Source: Rhodospirillales bacterium | GTDB lineage: Bacteria > Pseudomonadota > Alphaproteobacteria > SP197 | Direction: 5' to 3' | Assembly: GCA_014323865.1 (NCBI GenBank) | Contig: JACONG010000010.1 | Span: forward strand, 186,001 to 250,000 | DNA length: 64,000 bases | Shown here: positions 16,227 through 25,199 of the stretch, piece after piece | Numbering within the stretch: the first letter of the stretch is position 1 | Layout of the letters: every line of letters begins with the position of its first letter | The notes under the pieces: generated by a model | What the model saw: the letters and a program-made list of their open reading frames with translations, nothing else | The model's database searches: none | Told to the model about the DNA's origin: nothing | Program-made: the position numbers and the translations under genes

Positions 16227-16300
16227 TGGAGGCCAGGACCGGAATCGAACCGATGTAAGCGGATTTGCAGTCCGCTGCATCACCACTCTGCCACCTGGCC
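16227..16300 (-). tRNA. tRNA-Cys (anticodon GCA)
   Basis: A 74-base cloverleaf on the reverse strand: acceptor GGCCAGG pairing with CCTGGCC, anticodon arm GCGGA-CTGCAAA-TCCGC presenting GCA, T arm with GGTTCGATTCC, and an encoded CCA after U73. Only one tRNA-Cys is usually needed, so this is likely the essential copy. Confidence 0.96.
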
Positions 16301-16312
16301 GCGGAGCGGGCG

Positions 16313-16341
16313 TTCCTAGCGGTTTCGCAGAGGGGCTGCAA
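16313..16341 (-). promoter_or_regulatory. Promoter of tRNA-Cys
   Basis: Reverse strand: TTGCAG (16336-16341), 17-base spacer, TAGGAA (16313-16318), with the -10 box ending 13 bases before the mature tRNA. Confidence 0.55.
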
Positions 16342-16374
16342 CAGGTTTGTTGCCGTCGCTTTTGGCCCGCCGCC

Positions 16375-16488
16375 ATGCGATCCAGGGTCGCCAGCCTCGC
16401 CTGCCACGACGGCGACGCCATGCCGCACGATGACGCGCAAGCCTTCGCCTGGTTCCAGTGCGCCGCGGCGCTTCGGTTGGATGTGTGA
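16375..16488 (+). pseudogene. Possible Sel1-repeat fragment
   Basis: A 37-codon frame that reads RVASLACHDGDAMPHDDAQ then AFAWFQCAA. Sel1-like repeats have the form A-LA-LY-G-GVPQD-A-A--W---AA, which this follows closely for about 30 residues. One isolated repeat without a signal or further units is not a functional Sel1 protein, so I read it as a remnant. The rest of 16301-16575 holds the tRNA-Cys promoter and nothing else recognised. Confidence 0.35.
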
Positions 16489-16575
16489 TGCCGGTCAACC
16501 GGAGACGCCGGTTGCGCGCGCGATGGACAAGGGTTAAAGAAGTCATCGTTCTGGAACCTGCGGAAAGCCCTGTTC

Positions 16576-17232
16576 ATGGTCGATTTCGTCAAGGCCCGAA
16601 AGGCCATGGTGGACAGCCAGATACGGACCGTGAAGGTCACTGACGAGCGGATTCTCGATGCGCTGGGTGATATCCCGCGCGAGGTTTTTCTGCCCGAGCA
16701 TCTGCGGTCGATTGCCTATGTCGATGAGGATCTCCGGATCAAGTGCGAACGTTATGTCACCGAGCCCATGGTGCTGGCCCGCCTTCTGCAGACGGCCGAG
16801 ATCACGGCGAGCGACGCGGTCCTGGTTGTCGGCTGCACCACGGGTTACGCCGTTGCGCTGGTCTCGCACCTTGCCGAGACGGTCGTGGGGCTCGACGATG
16901 ATCCCGAGTTTGTTGCCCATGCCGACCGTGTTTTGTCCGATCTCGGTGTCGACAACGGTGTCGTGGTGGAGGGCGAGCTTGTCGAGGGGTATCCCAGGCA
17001 GGCACCTTACGATGTGATCATCATCGAGGGGCGCTGTGGCGAGGTTCCCGACGGGATAACCGAACAGCTCGCTGACGGTGGTCGTCTCTTGACGGTCGTC
17101 GACGATCGCGGGGTCGGCAAGGCTGTCGTGATGCGCCGCGGCACCGGCGGTGCTGTCGGACAGCGCGTGTTGTTTGACGCCAATGTCCCACCTTTGCGGA
17201 GTTTCGTACGTGAAGCCGCATTTCAGCTTTAG
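16576..17232 (+). CDS. Protein-L-isoaspartate methyltransferase-like protein
   Basis: A 218-residue member of the PCMT family, using S-adenosylmethionine. Family features are the N-terminal MVDSQIR, the PREVFLP phrase near residue 35, the nucleotide-binding loop VVGCTTGYAVALVS near 87-101 (altered from the canonical EVGTGSGYQ) and PYDVIIIEG near 150. The altered motif suggests a divergent methyltransferase, distinct from the canonical pcm at 43566. The gene overlaps the tolC reading frame by 23 bases. This methyltransferase-tolC pair is common in alphaproteobacteria, but the reason for the association is not known to me. Confidence 0.75.
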   Translation: MVDFVKARKAMVDSQIRTVKVTDERILDALGDIPREVFLPEHLRSIAYVDEDLRIKCERYVTEPMVLARLLQTAEITASDAVLVVGCTTGYAVALVSHLAETVVGLDDDPEFVAHADRVLSDLGVDNGVVVEGELVEGYPRQAPYDVIIIEGRCGEVPDGITEQLADGGRLLTVVDDRGVGKAVVMRRGTGGAVGQRVLFDANVPPLRSFVREAAFQL

Positions 17233-18580
17233 AACCCTCGCCGCCAGTTCCGCCTTCGCGCTGCTGGCAGGCGCTGCGACGCCGTCCTGGGCCCAGGGCC
17301 TCGAGGAGGTGATGGCTCTGACCTACAACAGCAACCCGACGCTGTTGGCGGCGCGCGCCGAGCTCCGTTCGGTCGATGAGCAGATTTCGCAGGCACTGTC
17401 GGGTTTCAGGCCGACACTCTCGGCGACCGGTGCGTTAGCGTACGAACGCAGCGAGACGAACTTGTCGCCCTGGGAGTCTTCGAACCCGAACAACTATGGG
17501 CTCAGCCTGAACCAGCCGCTCTATCAGGGTGGCAGGACTGCCGCGAAAGTGTCACAGGCCGACAACATCATTATCGCCCAGCGGGCCAGCCTTCAGAACA
17601 TCGAACAGCAGGTCCTGCTGGACGCGGTTACGAGCTACATGGACGTCGTGCTTGCACGCGAGGTGGTGAACCTTGCGGTCAGCAACGAACAGCGCCTGCT
17701 GCGCCAGCTTGAGGCGACCGAGGACCGGTTTCGTGTCGGTGAAGTGACCCGGACCGACGTTTCGCAGGCGCGCGCCCGGCATGCCGGCGCGGTTGCAGAT
17801 CGAATCCGGGCGGAAGGCTCACTGATCAGCGAGAACGCGTCGTTCGAGGAGACGATCGGGATCGCGCCCACTGTGTTGTCGCGGCCGGGCGTTCTGGTCG
17901 GACTGCCGCAGGATGTCGATGAGGCGCAGCATATCGCCGAGCGCGAAAGTTCCGTGATCCGTCAGGCGCTGGCGACCGAGTTGGCTGCAAGGGACGGTAT
18001 CGACATCCAGTTCGCCGATCTGCTGCCCCACATCAACCTGATTGCCAGCTATCAGCATCTTGATGATCTCAGCACGACGATCGCCGATCAGGACGAGTTT
18101 TCAATTCAGGTGCAACTGACGGTTCCGCTTTACCAGGCCGGATTCGAATCCTCCCAGATCCGTGAGGCGACCCAGACGGCGGCCCAGAGACGTATTCAGA
18201 TCGATGAGGCACGGCGTCAGGTCGAAGCGAATGTCATCAGTTCGTGGCAGGCTTTCGCGACGGCTCTGGCCGAGGTCGACGCCTTCATGGCCGAGGTCGA
18301 GGCCAACACCATCGCCCTTGAGGGCACCGAGCGCGAGGCGCAGGTGGGCGAGCGCACCGTTCTGGACATCCTCGATGCCGAGCAGGAGCTGTTCGAGAGC
18401 CAGATCAGGCTGGTGACGGCCGAACGCGATGCCGTGGTCGCGAGCTACGCCCTGCAGGCCACGCTTGGGCGCCTGACCGCCGACGACCTTCGGCTCCCGG
18501 TCGTGATTTACGACGTCGAGGAGTATTACGACGAGGCCCGCGACGCGTGGTGGGGATACGGCGGTCTGACCGACGACTGA
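17210..18580 (+). CDS. tolC: TolC-family outer membrane efflux protein
   Basis: A 456-residue outer-membrane channel of tripartite efflux pumps and type I secretion. A signal sequence (SFRTLAASSAFALLAGAATP, cleaved after SWA) leads to two homologous halves: LTYNSNPTLLAARAELRSVD near residue 35 and the equivalent helix-rich segment after residue 240. The C-terminal phrase AERDAVVASYALQATLGRLTA is the usual end of the second coiled coil. I start at the GTG at 17210, which gives a normal signal peptide and has GCGGAG upstream, so it overlaps the methyltransferase end. The in-frame ATG at 17150 would place 20 odd residues before the signal. Confidence 0.9.
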   Translation: MKPHFSFRTLAASSAFALLAGAATPSWAQGLEEVMALTYNSNPTLLAARAELRSVDEQISQALSGFRPTLSATGALAYERSETNLSPWESSNPNNYGLSLNQPLYQGGRTAAKVSQADNIIIAQRASLQNIEQQVLLDAVTSYMDVVLAREVVNLAVSNEQRLLRQLEATEDRFRVGEVTRTDVSQARARHAGAVADRIRAEGSLISENASFEETIGIAPTVLSRPGVLVGLPQDVDEAQHIAERESSVIRQALATELAARDGIDIQFADLLPHINLIASYQHLDDLSTTIADQDEFSIQVQLTVPLYQAGFESSQIREATQTAAQRRIQIDEARRQVEANVISSWQAFATALAEVDAFMAEVEANTIALEGTEREAQVGERTVLDILDAEQELFESQIRLVTAERDAVVASYALQATLGRLTADDLRLPVVIYDVEEYYDEARDAWWGYGGLTDD

Positions 18581-18598
18581 CTGCTGGAGATGGCTGAC

Positions 18599-18711
18599 GT
18601 TTCGGAAGGCCCACAAATAGCATAATCTGCATGCGAATGCGTGGGTAGTATAGCTCCCGACTACCCGACTATGTTTCGGAAGGCCCACAAATCGCATAAT
18701 CTGCATGCGAA
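18599..18711. repeat. 39-base direct repeat with a hairpin between the copies
   Basis: The 39 bases at 18599-18637 recur at 18673-18711 with one mismatch (TAG/TCG), a 74-base period. The unit begins GTTTCGGAAGGCCCACAAAT and ends CATAATCTGCATGCGAA. The intervening bases include GGGTAG and CTACCC, which can pair. It sits in the tolC-popZ gap, ending 17 bases before the popZ-type ATG. Confidence 0.9.
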
Positions 18712-18728
18712 CGAGAACGGTTGAGGCG

Positions 18729-19403
18729 ATGGCAGATTCCACGAACAGTCAGGATCCCTCGATGGAGGACATCCTGGCGTCGATTCGCAAGATCATCGAC
18801 GAGGACGATTCCAGGGGCGATACGACCGTTCGGGACGCGCAGGACGATGCTGCGCCCGACGATGACATCGTCGGCCTCGCCGAGATAGCCGATGACGAGG
18901 ATGCCGAGCCGCTCGACTTGGCCGAAGTGATCGAAGCCGAAGCGGAAGCCGACGTGCCGGAAATGCCTGAGGCCGCTGAGGCGGATCCGCCGGAAGAGAA
19001 CGATGGCGAGGCTGCGGTCCCCGAGGCCGAAGAAGCGGCCCACATCACCGGCACGGATGTGTCGCATGTTCCCGAGGACATCGGGATCGCACCGGTTGCC
19101 GACGCTGTGCCCGATAATGAGAAACCGCTCCAGGAGGAGAAACCCATGAGCGACGACGGTCTGATGTCGGAAGCCACGCGCAGTTCTGCCGCCGCCGCCC
19201 TTGGTTCGCTCGCCCGGGCGACCGAGCGCGATCCGCTTGAAGGCGTACCTCAAGGCCGGCCGATCGAGCAGCTTGTGATGGAACAGCTCAGGCCCATGCT
19301 GAGCCAATGGCTGGACGAGAATCTGCCGGCCATTGTCGAACGGATTGTCGAGCGTGAAGTACGCTACCTCTCGCGGCGGCTCGAGGGCGACGACAGGAAC
19401 TGA
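18729..19403 (+). CDS. popZ: PopZ-family (DUF2497) polar organising protein
   Basis: A 224-residue acidic protein with the layout of PopZ. The N-terminal helix DPSMEDILASIRKIIDED at residues 9-26 is the conserved partner-binding part. The middle, about residues 28-150, is a low-complexity Asp/Glu/Pro-rich spacer. The C-terminal helices (LGSLARATERD, then VMEQLRPMLSQWLDENLPAIVERIVEREV) drive assembly. In Caulobacter, PopZ forms a polar scaffold that tethers ParB-parS; this homologue probably has the same role. I start at the ATG at 18729, with TTGAGG upstream. It lies before valS, as in many alphaproteobacteria. Confidence 0.85.
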   Translation: MADSTNSQDPSMEDILASIRKIIDEDDSRGDTTVRDAQDDAAPDDDIVGLAEIADDEDAEPLDLAEVIEAEAEADVPEMPEAAEADPPEENDGEAAVPEAEEAAHITGTDVSHVPEDIGIAPVADAVPDNEKPLQEEKPMSDDGLMSEATRSSAAAALGSLARATERDPLEGVPQGRPIEQLVMEQLRPMLSQWLDENLPAIVERIVEREVRYLSRRLEGDDRN

Positions 19404-19427
19404 CAAAACGACAGGATCGTCTATAAC
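19400..19427 (+). promoter_or_regulatory. Putative valS promoter
   Basis: CTGACA (19400-19405), 16 bases, TATAAC (19422-19427), overlapping the end of popZ. It gives a leader of about 43 bases to the valS ATG. Confidence 0.55.
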
Positions 19428-19476
19428 CCGGCGCCGCGGATGACCCTCCGCGGCGTTGCTGTCCTGGAACCAAGCC

Positions 19477-22125
19477 ATGCTTGAAAAGACCTACGACGCC
19501 AACGGCGTCGAACAGAACCTTTATGAAGACTGGGACCGCGACGGCTCGTTCTCAATCGGCAGCCGTGACAACGCGCAGCCCTACACCATCGTCATTCCGC
19601 CGCCGAACGTCACCGGCAGCCTGCATATGGGCCATGCTCTCAACAACACGCTGCAGGACATCCTGATCCGCCACGAGCGCATGAAGGGGCGCGATGCGCT
19701 CTGGCAGCCGGGCATGGATCATGCCGGCATCGCGACGCAGATGGTGGTCGAGCGTCAGCTTGCCGAACAGGGTCTCGACCGGCGCGAAATGGGGCGGGAA
19801 GCCTTCATCGACAAGGTCTGGACCTGGAAGGGTGAGTCCGGCGGCCTGATCGGCCGGCAGCTTCGGCGCCTGGGTGCCTCGGCGGACTGGTCGCGCGAAC
19901 GCTTCACCATGGACGAGGGCCTGAGTGAGGCCGTGATCAAGGTCTTCGTCGACCTCTACGAAGCCGGCCTTATCTACAAGGACAAACGCCTGGTCAACTG
20001 GGATCCCAGGCTGTTGACCGCGATCTCCGATCTGGAAGTCCAGCAGCAGGAGGTGAAGGGCCATCTCTGGCACTTCCGCTACCCCGTCGAGGGCGAAGAC
20101 GGTCGTTTCATCACCGTCGCGACGACCCGGCCGGAGACGATGCTGGGCGATACTGCGGTGGCCGTGCACCCCGACGATGAGCGCTATCGCGACCTTGTCG
20201 GCAAACACGCCATTCTGCCGCTGGTCGGCCGCAGGATCGTGATCGTGGCTGATGAGTACGCTGACCCCGAACAGGGTTCCGGTGCGGTGAAGATCACGCC
20301 GGCGCACGATTTCAACGACTTCGAGGTCGGCAAGCGCCACAACCTCGAAATGATCAACATTCTGGATGCCGAAGCACGCATCAACGAGAACGCGCCCGCA
20401 GCCTACCGCGGCCTCGACCGTTTCGAGGCGCGCGAGCGTATCGTCGCCGACATGGAGGCCGACGGCTTTCTGGAGACGATCGACGAACATCTCCATCAGG
20501 TGCCGTTCGGGGACCGTGGCGGCGTGCCGATCGAGCCCTGGCTGACAGAGCAGTGGTATGCGGACGCCAGGACGCTGGCCGAACCTGCCATCAGGGCGGT
20601 CGAGGAGGGCAAGACCTGCTTCGTGCCAGAGAACTGGACCAGGACCTACTATGAGTGGATGCGCAACATTCAGCCCTGGTGCATCTCGCGCCAACTCTGG
20701 TGGGGCCACCAGATTCCCGCGTGGTACGGGCCCGACGGCGAGGTCTTTGTGGCGCATGACGAGGAGGCGGCACGGCTCAGGGCGCGCGAGCACTACGGCG
20801 AAGACGTTCCGCTGGAGCGTGACCCCGACGTGCTCGACACGTGGTTCTCGTCGGCGCTGTGGCCGTTCTCGACCCTCGGCTGGCCCGAGGACACTCCGGA
20901 ACTGCGCCGCTATTACCCGACCGATGTGCTGGTCACGGGCTTCGATATCATCTTCTTCTGGGTCGCCCGCATGATGATGATGGGACTTCACTTCATGAAA
21001 GAGGTGCCGTTCCACACCGTCTACATCCATGCGCTGGTGCGGGACGAGAAGGGCGCCAAGATGTCGAAGTCCAAGGGGAACATCATCGATCCCCTGGAAC
21101 TGATCGACGAGTACGGTGCCGACGCGCTGCGCTTCACGCTCTGCGCCATGGCGGTGCCCGGGCGTGACATCAAGCTCTCGAAGCAGCGTGTGGAGGGCTA
21201 TCGCAACTTCGGAACCAAGCTCTGGAATGCGGCGCGTTACTGCGAGATGAACGGCTGCGTTGCCGACAGCACGTTCGACCCGTCAACCTGCAGGGAGACC
21301 GTGAACCGCTGGATCGCGAGCGAGATGGCGCGGCTCCGCATCCGTCTCGATGTGGCGCTTGCGGCCTATCGCTTCAACGACGGTGCGCAGGCGGCCTATC
21401 AGGCAGCCTGGAACGTGTTCTGCGACTGGTACCTCGAGTTCACCAAGCCGATCCTCAACAGTGACGACGAGGCGGCTGCGGCCGAGACTCGTGCGGCGAC
21501 CGGTTGGGCTCTCGACCAGCTGCTGCTGATGCTGCATCCCATCATGCCCTTCATCACCGAGGAGCTGTGGCGTCAGCTGGACGGTCATCGCGAGACCAGG
21601 CTCATCCGCGCCGGTTGGCCCACCTATGGCGAGGAAGCGATCGACGTCGCAGCATCCAATGAGATGGACTGGATCGTCCGCCTGATCTCGCTGATCCGTA
21701 CGATCCGCGCTGAGGTCAACGTGCCGGCCGGTGCCAGGATCGTGGCGTTGCTCAAGGACGGTGGCGCGGAGGCCGAGGCTCGCATGGCACGCCACCGGGA
21801 CCTCATCCTGCGGCTGGCGCGTCTGGAGAGCATTGACCGCGCCAACACGACACCTGCGGGTTCGGCCCAAGCCGTGTTCGATGGTGCCACGCTCATCCTG
21901 CCGCTTGAAGACGTGATCGACATCGCGGCCGAGGTGACACGCTTGAAGAAGGCGATCGGCAAGGCCGACGGTGAGGTGGCCGGTCTCGGCAAGAAGCTCT
22001 CGAACGAGAAGTTCCTGGCCAATGCGCCCGACGAGGTCGTTGAGGAGAACCGGGAGCGTCTTGCTGCGGCGGAGCAGTCGCGCGACCGCTTGGCCGAGGC
22101 CCTGGCGCGGCTCGAGGCCGCCTGA
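19477..22125 (+). CDS. valS: Valyl-tRNA synthetase
   Basis: An 882-residue class I aminoacyl-tRNA synthetase that charges tRNA-Val. The HIGH-type signature is HMGH at residues 50-53 after PPNVTGSL, and KMSKS is at residues 528-532. The editing domain contains [17 protein letters not shown] near residue 215, and the C-terminal coiled-coil arm (residues about 815-882) typical of ValS is present. I start at the ATG at 19477, which gives the usual MLEKTYD opening; seven codons upstream is another ATG without support. It has its own promoter in the popZ tail and no obvious downstream partner. Confidence 0.96.
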   Translation: MLEKTYDANGVEQNLYEDWDRDGSFSIGSRDNAQPYTIVIPPPNVTGSLHMGHALNNTLQDILIRHERMKGRDALWQPGMDHAGIATQMVVERQLAEQGLDRREMGREAFIDKVWTWKGESGGLIGRQLRRLGASADWSRERFTMDEGLSEAVIKVFVDLYEAGLIYKDKRLVNWDPRLLTAISDLEVQQQEVKGHLWHFRYPVEGEDGRFITVATTRPETMLGDTAVAVHPDDERYRDLVGKHAILPLVGRRIVIVADEYADPEQGSGAVKITPAHDFNDFEVGKRHNLEMINILDAEARINENAPAAYRGLDRFEARERIVADMEADGFLETIDEHLHQVPFGDRGGVPIEPWLTEQWYADARTLAEPAIRAVEEGKTCFVPENWTRTYYEWMRNIQPWCISRQLWWGHQIPAWYGPDGEVFVAHDEEAARLRAREHYGEDVPLERDPDVLDTWFSSALWPFSTLGWPEDTPELRRYYPTDVLVTGFDIIFFWVARMMMMGLHFMKEVPFHTVYIHALVRDEKGAKMSKSKGNIIDPLELIDEYGADALRFTLCAMAVPGRDIKLSKQRVEGYRNFGTKLWNAARYCEMNGCVADSTFDPSTCRETVNRWIASEMARLRIRLDVALAAYRFNDGAQAAYQAAWNVFCDWYLEFTKPILNSDDEAAAAETRAATGWALDQLLLMLHPIMPFITEELWRQLDGHRETRLIRAGWPTYGEEAIDVAASNEMDWIVRLISLIRTIRAEVNVPAGARIVALLKDGGAEAEARMARHRDLILRLARLESIDRANTTPAGSAQAVFDGATLILPLEDVIDIAAEVTRLKKAIGKADGEVAGLGKKLSNEKFLANAPDEVVEENRERLAAAEQSRDRLAEALARLEAA

Positions 22126-22263
22126 GGCGCAGCCGTAAGGGCAGAGTATGGTGCGCCATGGCTGATACCAACGAACCGAAGGCCTCCGACGGCTGCGATC
22201 TCTCGCGTGTCTATGTGCTGTTGCCGCAGATGCGGCTTTACCCATCGGCTCGACATTGTGCGG

Positions 22264-22685
22264 GTCTGGGAGCCGTTCGTCATGCGCTTGACGATCCCCA
22301 ACTCCAGCCAAGGGCGTTGCCAGACAGATGCCTGGGGCTTGCGACGCAGCATAGGCGCGGGCGGGCGGGAGATCCGGCTCGATGAGATACCGGCCGACGA
22401 ACCGGTCGATCTGGTCCTCGGCGGTTCGTTCTGTTTCGCGGTTGGGGTGACGGCGACGGCAAGACCCTGCCCCCTCACATGGGCCAGATACCGAAAAGGC
22501 AGCAACCGCTCTACGGCCGGAAGAACGACGCGTTTTACCCACTGCGTCACAACGCGGAGAACCATGACGCCGAACGCGCCGAGTTCAATGCGTTGATCGA
22601 GAGCACCTTGAAGGCTTGGTCGCAGCACGCCGACGCCATCGGCGCCCGGCTGATCTGCTTCACCCAGACGACCGCGTTCACATGA
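22264..22685 (+). pseudogene. SGNH/GDSL hydrolase pseudogene
   Basis: Two overlapping frames spell part of an SGNH-family esterase. The first reads DAWGLRRSIGAGGREIRLDEI and then PVDLVLGGSFCFAVG, where SGNH proteins have LVLGGST-FGVGA with the catalytic serine; here the serine is kept but the block decays. A shift then leads to HMGQIPKRQQPLYG, AFYPLRHNAENHDAERAEF and ARLICFTQT. The N-terminus and the C-terminal DxxH catalytic pair are absent. The 22126-22849 gap contains nothing else recognised except the promoter at 22765. Confidence 0.55.
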
Positions 22686-22764
22686 TCGATCGTGGCGACG
22701 CGGTGGTGTGCGACCGGGTGACGAAGCGGCTCATCCCATAACTTGAGAATCGTTCATGAAGATG

Positions 22765-22793
22765 TTGAAAATTCTCCGCTGGATTCATGTAAT
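22765..22793 (+). promoter_or_regulatory. Putative promoter of the amidotransferase pair
   Basis: TTGAAA (22765-22770), 17-base spacer, TGTAAT (22788-22793), about 57 bases before the first ATG. The segment is AT-richer than its surroundings. Confidence 0.5.
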
Positions 22794-22849
22794 GGCCCGG
22801 ATTACCTCTCGATGACGGGCATGAACCCGTATTTCCGGGGGATCTCTCA

Positions 22850-23569
22850 ATGTCATCAAGCATTCTTTACGTCGTTCACAACCAGGCTTGGACGGACTGT
22901 CGCGTGGCCGAAGTCCTGCGCTCGCGCGGCCATACGATCGAATTCGTCTGCCCGGCCTTCGGCGATACCTTGCCGCCGGTCGACGGCTACACCGCCCTGG
23001 TGATCGGCGGCAGCGAGGACGGCCATGCTGCCCGGCCCGACGAACTGCAGTGGGTCGCCGACGAGATCGCCTACATCCGTGAGGCTGTCGACAAGGGTGT
23101 GCCGACCTATGGAATCTGCATGGGCGCGCAGCTCCTGGCCGCGGCCTACGACGGCAAGATCTGGGGCCGTCCTGACGAGCTGTGTGAACTCGGCTTCTAT
23201 CAGATCGACGCGACCGAAGCCGGACGCGACCTCTTCGAGGGCACCAGCCATTTCTACGAGGCACATTACGAAGGCATCTTCCGGCTGCCGGACAACGCTG
23301 TGCTGCTGGCGCGCGGAAACCAGTTTCCGGTGCAGGCGTTCCGCATTGGCGACCACGCTTACGGCACGCAGTTCCATCCCGATGTCGCGCTCGAAAAGCT
23401 GACCCGCGAGTTCCTGGAGAACGATCCCTACATCGACTTCTTTGGCGCTCAGAGCGTCGAGGAGCAGCTGCGTCTGGCCGCGGTCTATGAGGACTCGATC
23501 CAGGCCTGGACGGAACGGTTCATCGACACCTGGGTCGGTTCGGCTTGCAGCGAAGCGGAGGCGGCGTAA
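22850..23569 (+). CDS. Class I glutamine amidotransferase-like protein, first of a tandem pair
   Basis: A 239-residue stand-alone class I glutaminase fold. The nucleophile elbow is YGICMGAQLLA with Cys90, and the histidine is H176 in QFHPDV; the triad acid position reads D178 where classical enzymes have HPE. The N-terminus ILYVVHNQAWTDCRVAEVL is typical of the flavodoxin-like fold. There is no synthetase domain, so it must either act alone or supply ammonia to a separate partner. The C-terminal tail EEQLRLAAVYEDSIQAWTERF is shared with the next gene, which begins two bases after its stop. I cannot assign a substrate. Confidence 0.75.
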   Translation: MSSSILYVVHNQAWTDCRVAEVLRSRGHTIEFVCPAFGDTLPPVDGYTALVIGGSEDGHAARPDELQWVADEIAYIREAVDKGVPTYGICMGAQLLAAAYDGKIWGRPDELCELGFYQIDATEAGRDLFEGTSHFYEAHYEGIFRLPDNAVLLARGNQFPVQAFRIGDHAYGTQFHPDVALEKLTREFLENDPYIDFFGAQSVEEQLRLAAVYEDSIQAWTERFIDTWVGSACSEAEAA

Positions 23570-23571
23570 TC

Positions 23572-24294
23572 ATGATGTCCGATCGCATTCTCTATATCAT
23601 CCACCGCCGCGACTGGACCAGCACGCGCATCGCCGACGTCCTGGACACTCGGGGCTATGAGATCGATTTCCTGTGCCATGTCGATGGCGATCCCTTGCCT
23701 GAAGACGCATCGGCCTACGCCGGCGTTGTGATTGCCGGTGGTTGTGAGGGGTCAATGCGCCAGTCGGAGCGCTGGCCCTGGCTGATCCGTGAAATGGCCT
23801 GGGTGCGCAAGGTGGTCGAGCGCGGCGATCGTCCGGTCCTGGGCATGTGCCTCGGCGCTCAGCTGATTGCCATGGCGTTCGGCGGTGAGGGTGGCCCCCG
23901 TCCGGACGGCCTGATGGAACTCGGGTTCTATCCCCTGGAGCCGACCGCCGAGGGCGCGAGCCTGTTCTTCGGCCTCAGCCACATCTACCAGGCGCACTAC
24001 GAGGGCATCATGCACCTGCCCGAAGGCGCAACGCTGCTCGCTCGCAACGAGGCGTTCCCGGTTCAGGCATACGCCCTGGGCTCCGCAATCGGCCTGCAGG
24101 GACACCCCGATGCCAAGCACGCCGATCTCGAAGGTTGGTATGGCGACAACGACACGCAGCTCGGCCGTCCGGGCATCCAGAGCCTTCCGCAGCAGTTGCG
24201 CTTGTCTGCGTCCTACGAAGCCTCGATCCAGGCCTGGACCGAGCGCTTCATCGAGTGCTGGCTCGAGGGCGGAATCGTGCGGCTTGCGGCCTAG
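23572..24294 (+). CDS. Class I glutamine amidotransferase-like protein, second of a tandem pair
   Basis: A 240-residue paralogue of the preceding protein. It has the nucleophile loop LGMCLGAQLIAMAFGG with Cys93 and the histidine H178 in LQGHPDAKH, and the same tail (SASYEASIQAWTERF). The two differ widely over the rest, so the duplication is old. I start at the first ATG of an ATGATG, two bases after the upstream stop. Tandem similar subunits with conserved catalytic cysteines could form a heterodimer. Its TAG shares a CTAG tetranucleotide with the stop of the convergent amidinohydrolase-like gene. Function is unassigned. Confidence 0.75.
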   Translation: MMSDRILYIIHRRDWTSTRIADVLDTRGYEIDFLCHVDGDPLPEDASAYAGVVIAGGCEGSMRQSERWPWLIREMAWVRKVVERGDRPVLGMCLGAQLIAMAFGGEGGPRPDGLMELGFYPLEPTAEGASLFFGLSHIYQAHYEGIMHLPEGATLLARNEAFPVQAYALGSAIGLQGHPDAKHADLEGWYGDNDTQLGRPGIQSLPQQLRLSASYEASIQAWTERFIECWLEGGIVRLAA

Positions 24295-25157
24295 CTGTCG
24301 CGTTCCAGCGGTCGGGTCAGACAGGTCGGCCCGCCTTCACCCTTGCGGCTGATCTCGCTGCCGTCATAGGTCACGACCTCACAACCTGCGGTCTCCAGCC
24401 GACGACGGGTTTCGGGGTTGCCTTCGACCATCACGCAACGGCGCGGCGCGGTCGCGAGCACGTTGCAGCCCATGCTTTCGAACTCCTCGTCGGGCACTTC
24501 GACCAAGCAGAGCCCGCGTTCCAGCAACCAGTTGCGGAACGGCACGGGCATCAGCGGCGAATAGACAAGCGCAAGATCACGATCGAGCGGCGACAGAATT
24601 GACATCAGATGAAACACGTCCGATGGCCCCCTGAAGTGAGGTAGCGGGCAGACTTCGACGTGAACGTCCGCACCGAGCAGCGCGCGTAGTTGGCGAATGC
24701 CCTCGGCATTGGTGCGGTAGCCGCAGGCGACGGCGCAGGTCCTGTCATCGAGCCAGACGAAATCGCCACCCTCGATGTGGCCGTCGCCCGTGATGGTGCC
24801 AGCAATGGCAACACCCTGGCTGTCATAGACGCCGCCGTTGACACCGGGTTCGGCCTTGCGCGCAGGTTTGCCCATGTTGCAGTGGATCACACCCTTGGGC
24901 GAGGGGATCGACGCGTCCCGCACATAAATCGAATCGATCGACAGGCCGTCGCCGTGGGGCAGGAAATGGATATCGGCACCGGCAAGCGAGAGGACTTCGA
25001 CGAAACTGTCGTATTCGCGCAGGGCGGCGTCAAAGTCCGGCATGGCGTGATAGTTGAGACCCTGCCATTGGCCCGCGACTGTCATCGGATCGCGAAAGGC
25101 CTCGCGCGCGTGCCGCAGGCCGATGCGCGTGATGCGCCCGTATTCATTTATCGACAT
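24291..25157 (-). CDS. Dimethylarginine dimethylaminohydrolase / amidinotransferase-family protein
   Basis: A 288-residue member of the guanidine-modifying superfamily (DDAH, arginine deiminase, amidinotransferases). Motifs are SIYVRDASI near residue 75 (substrate-binding Asp), GHIEGGDFVWLD near 125 (Glu, Asp), SDVFHLMS near 178 (catalytic His) and GGPTCLTRPL at the C-terminus with nucleophile Cys279. Such enzymes hydrolyse or transfer the amidine group of arginine derivatives. The length fits DDAH-like hydrolases. It is convergent with the amidotransferase pair. I cannot distinguish methylarginine, arginine and agmatine-like substrates by sight. Confidence 0.75.
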   Translation of the reverse strand: MSINEYGRITRIGLRHAREAFRDPMTVAGQWQGLNYHAMPDFDAALREYDSFVEVLSLAGADIHFLPHGDGLSIDSIYVRDASIPSPKGVIHCNMGKPARKAEPGVNGGVYDSQGVAIAGTITGDGHIEGGDFVWLDDRTCAVACGYRTNAEGIRQLRALLGADVHVEVCPLPHFRGPSDVFHLMSILSPLDRDLALVYSPLMPVPFRNWLLERGLCLVEVPDEEFESMGCNVLATAPRRCVMVEGNPETRRRLETAGCEVVTYDGSEISRKGEGGPTCLTRPLERDS

Positions 25158-25199
25158 GTCAAAGCCCTTCCTTCCAGAGCAGATTCAATTTACTCGTGA

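Noticed and set aside
18599-18711. Attachment sites of a mobile element
   Set aside because: Only 35 bases lie between the repeats and no integrase or tRNA is adjacent.
22850-24294. Paired carbamoyl-phosphate or anthranilate synthase small subunits
   Set aside because: No large subunit is present, and the surrounding motifs do not match CarA or TrpG.
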